Shown: in pieces, positions 23,856 through 35,800 of the stretch
Layout: every line of letters starts with the position of its first letter
How positions within the stretch are numbered: the stretch's first letter is position 1
Source of the DNA: Angiostrongylus vasorum
Lineage: Eukaryota > Nematoda > Chromadorea > Rhabditida > Metastrongylidae
Direction of reading: 5' to 3'
Length of the DNA: 64,000 bases
Assembly: GCA_018806985.1 (NCBI GenBank)
Contig: JADANN010000309.1
Coordinates: forward strand, 1-64,000
Program-made: the position numbers and the translations under genes
The notes under the pieces: generated by a model
What the model was told of the DNA's origin: nothing
The model's input: only the letters and a program-made list of their open reading frames with translations
Databases searched by the model: none

Positions 23856-26800
23856 ATGGTAGTTCAGTGTGACGATGATGATCTCCAGAAAGTTTCTATT
23901 TCAGAGGCCCGTGAACTCTCGCACGGCGAACATCTGATGGAGGTGGTTCGCGCAAAAAGGCAGTCGATCCTTATTGGACCGCGCTCTCTGGAAGTGTACG
24001 GCGAGCAAGAAAAAAGGTATGTGAAAAGATGTTTTTCTCTAGAAATTCCCGCGCCCAAAGATTTAAGCTCTACACATTGATAACCCGAGTTGGGGAAAAA
24101 AATTTCTGCTTTCTATAGATTTTTTCCAGGACCTAAGTTTGTGTTGTGGGTAATCAGCGTGTTTCGACGATGGGGATTTGTTATCGCTAACCACGCATGG
24201 TTGGCCATTGTGATATGTCTTACCCTGTCGGCATTGTCATTAGTGAAAGTCGTCCTCACTCCGTGAGTTTCATACTAGTTGCCTCATTATCAGTCTGCTA
24301 CTATTGTTACCACAAGTTGTCATTATTGTTGTGGTTGTAACTTTTGCTGCTATCACTAATTATTTTCAAAAGCTCTTTCAGACAACGCAATGAGATCACT
24401 GGCTACACACCGTACGGCGCACGTGCGAAAGATGAATTTCAGGAGTACCAGAACTTTTTTTCTTCTCAAGGTGAGACGGGTGTTATCGCTTAGCTAGTAA
24501 AACGACTTTGACATGAAGGTGAAAAGCCTACTGGACGAATGTGGTGGTCCCTTTTTGGTGTGTTCTGCCCAGTACGTGATCGGACACCATCAGTCAATTT
24601 TTCATCCGTGAAGTGAACTCCAGTTGATTTTTTCTCTAGAATGCGCTGTGGCACCACAACTTGTTACCTGGGGGAATTTTGAACAAACCCAAATTAGCAG
24701 GCTGAAACGTACGGGAAATACTATGTGACTCCTTTACGTTTATTGAACACCAGGAGTTTTTTAACGAGGCTTTCAATCCTATGTTTTCTATGGACTCTTG
24801 AGTTCTTTTTTTCTAAATTAGTTATTCAAGAAAAAAGTTCTTCTACTGAGGTGGAACTGGGAAGCGAAGAACTCTTCGCAAAGCAATAATTCTGGTCAAC
24901 ATCTAACAAGTTACGCACAAATGCGAAGTGGTACTTAGCATTGTCAGGCATTAATCGACAAGGAACTCTTAATGGTTGCCAGTCGATCAAATTGTCTGCC
25001 CAAAGAATAACTTCGATTCTGAAAAGAAACACCGGGAACATTTATTTTGTTCATTTCAAAAGTGACACTGAATAAGACCTGAGAAAAATGAGCCAGCATT
25101 GTTACTCCCATCTACAGGGCTTGTAGGCTTTTAATTTTGTTTGCCATGGATTTTTTTCGCGTCATTCTTTGTTTTGGGGCCAATGGAATCACGTTTGTTC
25201 CTTTCCTCGTGGGTTAATAATAGGATTAATCCAAAAATTTTCCAAAGTTTACGAGCTCGTAGGGTTTTCCACTCCATTGTCGGAATAAGGGGTTTCCTGT
25301 TCTAAGGTTGATTTTTTAACCAGACCATTTATTTACCCTAATGCTCAGGATTTCTGATGTTCAAGTCACTTGAAATTCATAGTTTTGCCTTGCTGAAATA
25401 TTTTAGAGGGACTATGGGATCAGTTATGTATTGAACTTTTTACGCCGCACTGTGGTAAGAATCGAAATCTTTTCCACTCTGCAAAATTAAAAGGTAGTCT
25501 TCAGCCCAATGCTGCTGAGTTTCAGGCTTACCGGTAGCTCCATACCTGTTTGTAGTAGCGAAGGACAACGGTAGTATGATTCGGCCGGAGTACATGCGTG
25601 AGACGATGAAGATTCTCAACTATGCGATGAACAACGTCACGATGTTGAACCGAATCACCAACAAAAGCGAGAGCTTCATCCAATTCTGCGACAGCTTTTG
25701 CCAATTGAACGAACCTATTCGGCAATTCTATGTAGGTGCTTTCCATATATCACTATTTTGCTAGTTTTGGATAGAATCGATGTGTTGTGTTGGAGATGTT
25801 GGAGACTGAAGGGGGGCGGGAGGGGGGTGGGGGGGGTGGCTTTGTACCCAATAGTACATCTTTTTTTTATTTGGCCCGTCTTCACATCTACTGTGCGGAT
25901 CCCAGGACATCTCACATTCGGTTCGTTTCCTCGCACCCATTGTCCACGAAGATCTTCCAACTTTCGCGTGTGGCTTCGGTTGCTGCTTGAGGATTTCCAT
26001 TTCATCTTGAATTTTATAGAATGCTGGTCGAGCAGTTCTCTCTGGAGTCCTGAGATAGCCGGCCTGGAGCGTTCCCAGTTGGATTGCAGAGAATGATTTT
26101 TTTCCCAGACAAGTCCGGTAGCAATTTCCCGACCCCAGAGGGATAAGAGGCTTGGTTGGCCCGGAGCGGAATCGAACTAGCACCTTACTCGTTATGACAG
26201 ACATCACTACCACCGTGCTGTCCGCCCCTTTAGACAGTAGTATAAGTGTTTATTTTCTTCAAAAACTACCAAATTCTGTTGAGATTTTGGGGTGACCTCA
26301 CAAGTAGTCGTCTGGGAAATTCGTTGCATTCAAAACAATGTTAAGAGCGAATCCACTGTGCATTAGAGACTTTACAAGATGACGAGTGTACCACCTCCAT
26401 GAGTCTAAATGCGGGCACTTTTGAGTTCGACCTTTTTTCTTGGTCTTTTTAAGGATGTTTATGATTTACGAGTCCTACATAGCTCGTCTTTGGCAAACGT
26501 ACTTTTTTCCCACTTGAAAATTTTGCAGAACGGCTACATGATCCTCACTGAAGAAGGAAACACGGGATCGACAGCTCGCATTAAACTAAACTATCCACAA
26601 AGTTCGGTCTTTGGTCGAGTTTTCAGCTTGCAGGCATGTTTTGATTTTTTTGTTGGATCGCTGGCATTGTGCCATGGTGGGAGCTCTCTAACTTCTTTAC
26701 CTTTCAGCCGAACTTCTTCGGTGTGGAACTCTACAATGAAACAGAAGATGAAGTCCCACGTCTCCTGGACAGTTCAAATATAGTCGATCTAGGTGAGTTT

Positions 26801-29800
26801 GAAAGTGATGCACACATTTTTTGGATGAGTGTTTAAAACAGCTTAAACATGAATTTTTTGAGGCGCCTGATGTGTTTAGGATTGACTGGTAATCTATGCA
26901 TGTGTTCTAAAACTTTATTCATTGCGTACTTGTTTCAAAAAACTTCATGAAGGCTTTGCTTGAACCTCTCAGGTCTATACTTCTGTCCTTTAGACCTCGA
27001 AAAAAACCGTCGCAATGAAAGGTCCAGCAAAAGAGAAAAACTCCAAAATTAACTGTCTCTTATTTCCAAAACTTCGAATGCATATGAAGAACCTTACACT
27101 ATAAGTAAAGAGACGGGAATCGTCCAATTCTGTAACTTTTATTGTTTTAGTGCTAAACGAAAGTGTCGTGATTCCGGAATTGCCACGAGTGACGAACATG
27201 AAGTCAGTGAAGATGTTGGCCATGCAATTTCGATCCAAACACAAGCCGGGGTGGTTAGAAATGGATGTGAAGAATTGGGAGATGAAGATGGTCGACATCT
27301 TCGAAAAGTCAGTGATCATCCTATCCTCCGTTCGAAATTTGGGTTTTAGAATGATAATCCCGTGGAAGTTTGTTGTTAGAAAGCCAAATTTATTACGGTG
27401 TTTGCTAAATCTAGTCAATCTCTTTGAAAATTTCTGATTCAAATCAGTGATGAGCAACCGCTCGATAAATAGGTCTTCAGGATGTAGATGAAATCTCTTT
27501 AAGGCTTCTCCGACTGCGATATTCACGATTTTATCCGAGCAATTCCTATGGTTATAAAAAAAGATAGGGCTTCTTGCATATTTCTCGACCAGTCGGTTGT
27601 ACAGTCACAGGACTCGTTGCTGCTTGGAAAGTATCTAGTCGCAAAATGGTAAACTTTCTTTATGATCCATAGTGGCCACCCACTGGCGTTGTTGAAGACA
27701 TTGGAACACTAAGAAATACCCATCCGAAAATTTCTAGTCACAAAAAACGCTTGGCCAGAACGCGGTAGTAGAAGTGAAGATGTATCTCAGAGCGGAGGAT
27801 AACCTACACATGAGCGCAGCCAAGGGTGGGAGAAGCGCTCAAGCACGTACGACGAGCAGTCTGAGCACCTAAACAAACAAGGAGACATAGAAGCAAATTT
27901 TTAGCGTCTTTAGAAAAGTGGGCGAGTGAGCTACGCACAAGAACTCGGAATGAAAGCACTCATACGATGAGAGCTGTGATGCTGTTCGTGTTACTGAAAG
28001 AAAGCAGTCAGACAGCGCTGAAGTGAGGCTGGAACAAATGGTGGGAGTGTGCTGAATCTTGCTTGAGTCATTCGATGATTGATGTGATTGCAGGTGTTCG
28101 AGTGAAGGTTCCTACGATGTATGATAAAAGCCCATATTACCACTGATATTTGCACATTCCCGTTCTTGACTAGAAGTTTTTTCTCCGAACACTTTGCACT
28201 GACGTTAGTGAAATTAAACGATGCCATTATCTACATCATGTGACTGGAATAAAAACAATCACCTTGAAACAGCAAATTTTGGACAAACTAAAGCAACAAA
28301 GACGGGGAAGGAGCAAGACCTAAAGCCTAATATACTTACATAGTCAAATTTCATTTAAGCTCCGGTACTTGCGCAGCAAAATAAAAAACGCTTAGAAGCG
28401 TGGAACAAATAATTGTCCAACTCGCTGGGGAAGCGATTTGGTGACTAGACATCTTTCTGAAAATCTGGGAAAGTGACTAATCCTGTCGCTGGCTAGCAAA
28501 TCAGATAGCCAGATCTCAATGTCCAAACGTTGGGCTCGACACCTTGTTCCGATGCTAGCTATTTTCAATGCTTCATTCATAACTCCTCCCTAGTCGCTCA
28601 TAGGGAGTTCCCTTTTTCAGGAACTGGAACTCGGATCTGGTCAAGGTGTACTCGTATTCACAGTCGTACATAGAGGAGGAGATGGTTCGTGGTGGAATCA
28701 TCATGCTTCCGTACCTTGTCGTCGGATTCGCCATCATGTGTGCCTGCAGCGTCGCTTCGGTCATGATCAGAGCATTGTACATGCATCAGGAGAATTGGTA
28801 TAAGGTGCGCTTAGCATAATCATTGTTTTTGAATATGAACACATAATGTCAACGTTAAAGGGACAGATAGCACAGTGCTAGTGATGTCCGTCATCACGAG
28901 CGTGGTGCTAGTTCGATTCTGCTCCGGGCCAACCAAGCCTCTCATCCCTCCAGGGTCGAAAAGTCGGTGCCGCACTTGTGTGAGAAAACACCACTTTCTG
29001 CAATCCAATTGGGAATGCTCCAGCCTAGCTATCTCAGCACTCCAGGGAGAATTGCTCCACCAGCATTCTACGACATTCAAGATGAAGTGAAAATCCTCAA
29101 GCAGCACCCGAACCCACACGTAGAAACTTGGAAGATCTTCGTGGACAATGGATGCGAGGAAACGAATCGAATGTGAGAAGTGCTGAGATCCGCGCAGTAG
29201 ACGTGGACGTGGACGGACCAAATAAAATAAGATTTAAAAAATGTCAACGTTACGACTATCGCTGTAATCAGTAACTAGTTTGGCATAGTTTTAAAAAAAT
29301 CACACATTTCGGCTAGTGGAAAATTATTTGAACCAAATAAACCGTCATATTTTCGAAAGTCATCTCACAGGTAGACCAAATAGATCTTTTTTTTTGAAAT
29401 ATGCGGAAGTGAGGGTGTTTTGTGAGTTTTCGCTGCTGGTAGTTCAGTGGCTTCATCGGCTTGTTCGCAGATCGTGCTCGCCATCATGGCCTGCATCACT
29501 CCACTGCTGGCTTGCTCGACAGCCCTCGCCCTGATGTTCCTTTGCGGAGTTCGGTTCGCTTCCATACTCTGCGTGATTCCGTTCTTGGTGCTATCCATCG
29601 GTGAGGCCGTCCTTCATTTGCTTATATACTACCTAATTAATTAATTTATATTACATAAATTATGAGGGCGTCCGACGCTGATCTTAAGGGATGCGCTACG
29701 TATTCTGTTCCACTAAACACCCTGAAAGCTATTGAATGCACTTCTAGCCTAAACAGTAGCTTTAGAGGCCTATCTTCTAAAGAATGTTAATAATTCCACC

Positions 29801-32800
29801 AGAAAAGATACGTGTTCCATTAAAATCAACCTAGATGGGTTCGATAAACTGAGAACTTCGAAAACTGTCTGCGTGCCGCTGTTCAGTAGCGCTTCAATGT
29901 GAACTAAAGAAAGAATCGCTTGTATCGAAACGCTTTGTAGATGATAATAACGTGAAGCTAAGATTCGATGTTAAGCAGAAAATGTTCGATGAAGCACTCA
30001 CATGTGATATGGTTAAACCTTAAAATTTTCCAACTCAAACATACTCTTTCCCGTAACACTTGCAAGATATGGATAATGATATTTTCCAATTCGATATCTC
30101 TTTTCATAAACAAGCGGCTTTTTATTTGAAAGAGCATTTGATAATGAGTCGTCGGAAAATTGGCGTTCGAGTGATATGCTAGGTGTCGACTCCTCCTACC
30201 TAATGATCCACGAATGGCAACGGGTCACGGAGCATGTAAGAGAAACTCCTAAGAAAAAGGACAGTGTCGGGCATCGAATGAGCGAGGTGAGTTGTTCACT
30301 TTCAAATCCTTTCCGCAAGTGCTTCAACAAATGAATATTTTTACGCCTCCTATTATTGGAAGCCTTATTCAATAGGTTTGGACGAAAATACTTTAAAGAT
30401 ATATTCACATCCATCCCTTAAAATAAGATGGGATATGTAGGAAGCATTAAAAAAGAAACACTTCTATGTCCTTTTCATCTGAAAGTACCATCAGTCCAGG
30501 TACTGTCTGAAGTCGGTCCTGCAATTCTGATATCGTGCCTGACCAATGTGTTTGCCGATGCCGTTGGATCGTTCACGTCGTCTCCGGAAATCACTCTGCT
30601 TTGCACTGGCAACATGCTGTCGATGTGTATGGCATTCGTCTATCAGGTGTTGTTTGCTCTTTATTCCTAACAAAATGTTTCATTATTTTGAGACTCCACT
30701 CGAATCATTGCGGTTTTAAAGAAAGCGTAGATGCCGAAACGTTAGCCACAATAAAATATGGTTTGATGCTTTGCGCAAGCATGTAAGTAAATAAAAGTTA
30801 AATATTGGGATTTCGACTGCAGCTTCAGCTTAACTGGGTTCAATTCCGATTTATGTTTCCAGATCAACCCCGTTAATGAGTGATTGCTGATAGAACCGAT
30901 AGAGTAAAAACTATATAATAGAAAAGTAAAGCAAGAGTCTCGGTAGGTGTGGCGGATAGCACGTGAGCACGAAGAGTAATCGCGGTTTCGAGACCCGTCT
31001 GAAGTCTCGAGTTTTGCTCATATCTCAGCAACCTTGTGATTGAATTTCGTATAATAACTCGGATCTCTCTATGTTCTTCTAATGAAATCCATTTATGGAG
31101 TTGGTGAAATCCTCTCAGTGTCATCGTTTTTTTATGTTTTACAATCTCCAATAACGGTAGAGTATCCCTCACTGTAGGTGTCAGACTCAAGAGCATATGA
31201 GCATAAGGTCTGCCTCTAACAAATATATAGACAGCGACTGAAAGTGTGATGCGGCTCGACTCGAGGTGAAATGTTTACTAAGTCGCACGTTCGCATCACA
31301 TTTTGTAAACCAGAAATTTTAAAATTTTGCGATTAAAGTCACAGTACTTTGCATTTTTTGTCCTCCATCTACCTATATAGCCCCATAATCGGCTGGGAAA
31401 AAAAATGAGATCTCGGTGTCAGCAACTTAAACTCGAGTGATTTTAGATGACGTTTTACGCCGGTTTGATGACAATTGTTGGGCGTTACGAGATCAGCGAA
31501 GAAGTCAATGAAAAGCACCGAATGGCAATCAATATCGCTGAAAATCGTGTTAAGATCGCTAGGCATCACCGTTCGCTTACCGTAAGTTTAGCAGTTTTTG
31601 AGAGAAACCACATCGTTGACGTTCCTTGCTAAGCCAATACAACAGAGTGATCAGTGTACCCACGGACAATCAAGCTATGGGTTAGGCAAGGCTGAAAAAC
31701 TCCACTTACTACTCAAACAGCAGCAGTCATTCCCCCTAAGAGAAAAAGGTCTCAATGGAAAATTCTGGATTCTACATGCTCAGAGCATGAAACCATGTGA
31801 AGTGAGAAGAATAATCTTAGATTTAAGTTTGCAAATTCCCCTTATCTATAGTATTTTCTGCTCAAGTCATTAATTGATATCCGCTGTTTTTTTCAACTGC
31901 TTCAAGTTATGAGGACTGACGTACACATCCTGAAAAAAAACTGGCAAAGAGATTTTTCTGGTAGCTGTTGAGTGTTAAGATGGTGTGAAGCATCTCTGTC
32001 GCATTCACAAGATGAAGTTGTAGCGTCAACCGTCGAAGTTCCACGAAGCAACGAAGCCAGTGATTAGTAAATTCATGAAGGAGTACGTGACCATCATGAC
32101 TACGCCTGTCGTCTACATTGGCATTGTCGTCACCTACGTCGCCTATTTGGTGCTGAGTGTGTGGGTACGTGCGTTTCCCATATTATTCTTAGTAACAAAT
32201 TCTATGAAACCATTGTGTTAGTACGGTACAACTTATTACGATAAAAAAGGATAAATCTCTGTGCGTTGATCAATCCCTTAGTGATGCGCCATGCATTCGA
32301 CTTCATTAAGCATCGTTTTGAGGTGATTGAATGCATATTTGGGCTTTACAATGAGTCACGGTGGACTACCGATATATCGAGCCAGTGCCGCTATTCTCCC
32401 AGACAAGTCTGGTACCAATTTGCCGACCCCGGAGGGATGGAGGACTTGGTGGGCCGTGGGCGGGCGGATCGATTCTTCGTGTGTGTTGCAGGGCGCCTCT
32501 GACCACTGCGCTATACGCGCCGCTACTTATTACGATGCAGTACTTAGTCTCTGAATTAGTGAAGAAACAAATAAATAGCATTTTTTGTTACAGGGCCTTA
32601 CGATCATTAACATCAGTCTGACTGCCACGAAACTCTTCGCCACTGATTCGCCGCTTTTGGAGGTAAGCGACGCACTCCATTATCAGCTACGTCGTTCCTT
32701 GAGTTAAGTTCTTGAGTCTTTAGACATTCAGTCTTGATTGTATAATAAGCGTTTTCTTCCGTCTAGTCTCTCACTTTTTTTTGGGCTACCTGAGCTTTAT

Positions 32801-35800
32801 ACTGCTTTTTTATGCTAACGGAAAAGGGTGGAAGCAGGAAATTGTCCGCGCTTGTCGAACGATGCTTTATTTTACGTAAGAATTGCCAAGAGATATCGAT
32901 GTTAATCAAACGCTGAAGGATATGCAATTCATTCGACTGCATTCGTAGCGTCGTAGAGTTGATCGAATGTATATTCATGTAGGAGGTCCATCCATGTACT
33001 TAAATCAGTGCTCTATCCTTCCGGATAAATTAAGTACCGAATCGACTACCCTGGATGGATGGACGGTGTGGTTTTCTAGGAACGACGTGTTTTCTAGTAG
33101 GAGAAATCGCCGCAACGACCATGTGTGTTGCATAGCATCTCTAATCACTGTCTACCCGAGTGCCACGTTTTATGTATAACGATATAAAGTCTAGTAAATG
33201 TATGTTTTGTCGATATTCTTGTTTAGCAAACACGAGGTGTTATTTCATTCTTTATTCAAGAACAAGCTGACGTCTCGGCGGATTTCGCCCTCTTCAGAGC
33301 CTCGAAAGGTCAAGTTGACCGCAATTTACTCAGCCATACACCTCCATAACCAAACATAGAAAATGCTTAACCAAGATTTCATAATTGAACACAGAATAGC
33401 TCCTTTGCACACTCACCGTTTTCCATGAGTCTTACACTGAATATCTTACATGGAGACCAACTGCACAGAGTTCACATGGAAGCATAATGTGCTCCTCACA
33501 TTAAAATAGGAGGTTTAAATACTGTTCAACATCATACGTGATTACGAAACATCCCTCCCTGCGGTCCATTTTCGGGTTCCTTGAATTAATCCAGAATACC
33601 TCGAGAGTTTTGCGCGCTTGTGTTTTCCATTCCTGTGCGAAGATAGTAATTTCTACTTCAAAATCTGAGCCGTTATGTCTTCGCGTCCTATGCGTACCTA
33701 GTGGAGTATTTGGTAGGAGCAGTCACCGTCTCTACCATTGGGGGCAAATTATACAATTTTGCGTTGCACATGGACGGTCGTATACGAAGGTAGGCGGTTA
33801 CGAACTAGTTGGCGTCTTAGATTACTCGGTGGTATTTCAGTTATCGTTACCGAATTCTCTAGACCGGCCCTTCTTAAACAGCGTTTTATAGGTGCACTAA
33901 CTTCATATGAAATGAAGGGCAGAATAAACTGGACCTTATTGTCGCTAGAGTTATCGTTTGGGGGGCCTATGGTTTCCTCTACACCTATCCCAAGCTACAG
34001 TTTCGTAGCCATTAGAAATGGCCATTTGCCGCGCCAAGTTCCGCGACTCCTCTCTCTGCTCCCTTCATGTGCACACGCTGGTTGCTGTTCGAAACATGTT
34101 TCTTACAAGCGCCCTTTTAGTGTCTGAGGAATGAAAGGAGAGGTAATGAACGAGTATGTTTTTTAGTACTTGGCTTTTTTGTTGCACTTCATAATGCAAC
34201 CGTTTTCCGATAGGTTAATTTGCACGTTCAGAAATGGAAGCCAGTTTTCTGTCGGTTTCTCTCAGGGTGGACTTAATATACTCTGGCTGTTCATTCAATA
34301 ACTGAAAACATTTCTCCATCTCCTCCTATATAGAGCAGATGACAAAACAATCATATACTATATACCTAACGTAGAGTAATGCCTATAGATCGATTACTGG
34401 TGCTTCCATTATAGAGATAAATACAATGTCAAGGATTAGTGCCAGTCTATGCCCCATTGTCAACCCTCTCATTTGTGCGTAATTCTTCCCAGGACACCTG
34501 AATATCCAACAGTTTAGGCACTCTTTTAAAAGTTCCAGGAGCTACCGAATCGAGGAGCCATACATGTTAATTGCCTCTTCGTGTTGCCTAGGAATTCGAG
34601 GGTGGCTTGCATGGAGGAGTCATTCGACACGTATCTATAGAGAAGGGCGGTAACGTCGAAGGACTCCATTACGTGCGCGCTGTTAGGACGCGCATTATGT
34701 TGACAATCCAGAAACATATGGGTGTTCGTAAGATGGACTGGAATGTGTTTAAAAAAATGAGTGAGTATTTGGGTTAAAACGACGTTATTCTATCCGTTGC
34801 CTCGCCTGCACAGCTAGTGATTACTCTAACCTTGAACAACGATGGATCGGTAGCAATAAGATTATCATTTGATACTAACTTATGAGTTTTGGTAAGCAAA
34901 TATAAAACGGAATGTGCTGGTAAATCAACTTTGAGTTGAGGTGTGACTGCTGGCTTTGAACAAGTCGCTTCTGCCATTTTAACCTATTCGTTGATTGATT
35001 TCTGTTACTGACTTTTAAATTCTTTCTCTCCTCAGATGATGGGCGATAAAGGGAGGCATCTTGAAGATGCTTTTCCGTTATCCCAATATCCAACTGATGA
35101 GGAATTATTCCGCCGTTACCACTAACGGATAGTATAAGTCTTTTAAGCTTATCAGCTTTTGTAACTCCCGCATGGCACATTTTTTGCACTTCTCTCAGCT
35201 TGGAGCGATATCCCATCCCACGATAGTGATTAACGACTTTGAGTTTCGTTCGCAAATACCCAAAGTTTGATATTAACATTATTGTTGGGATCTTGCTCTC
35301 TAAACAATGTTTGAGGAAATGGGGTACTGGTAATGTCACCACTTCTTGTTGTTCACTCTTATTTAGCGCTTCAACCCTAGCTTGGTTGCGGGGGTCCGTT
35401 TTGAAGTCCATGTAGGTTACACACGACCTTTCGCAAGGATACCTTAGAAATAGGCTTAGATGGTGGAAACTTGGGCCCAATACTAGTAGCGAGCGTGGCC
35501 TATCAGGAAGACCCAATCCTTTAACACGATAAGTCTTGATTTTTGTGGCACATTATTTATCTTGGTGTGGCTCGTTTGATCATCGTTAACGGTGTTTCTA
35601 TAGTTTCCTGAAGCTGTTCTATGCAATTTACTCAAAAATATCTTCGAATTTTCTTCGCAAAAAGTACTTTAGCAGGTAGTATCTTTTATGTTTTAGCTCG
35701 ACAAATACCGCATCACGTACCAGGTGCCCAGCTATTCGATGGCTACCGTATTCGTGTCAAAGCCCGGCAATCTCTCAGAGCCAAAACGGCTTCACCACAT

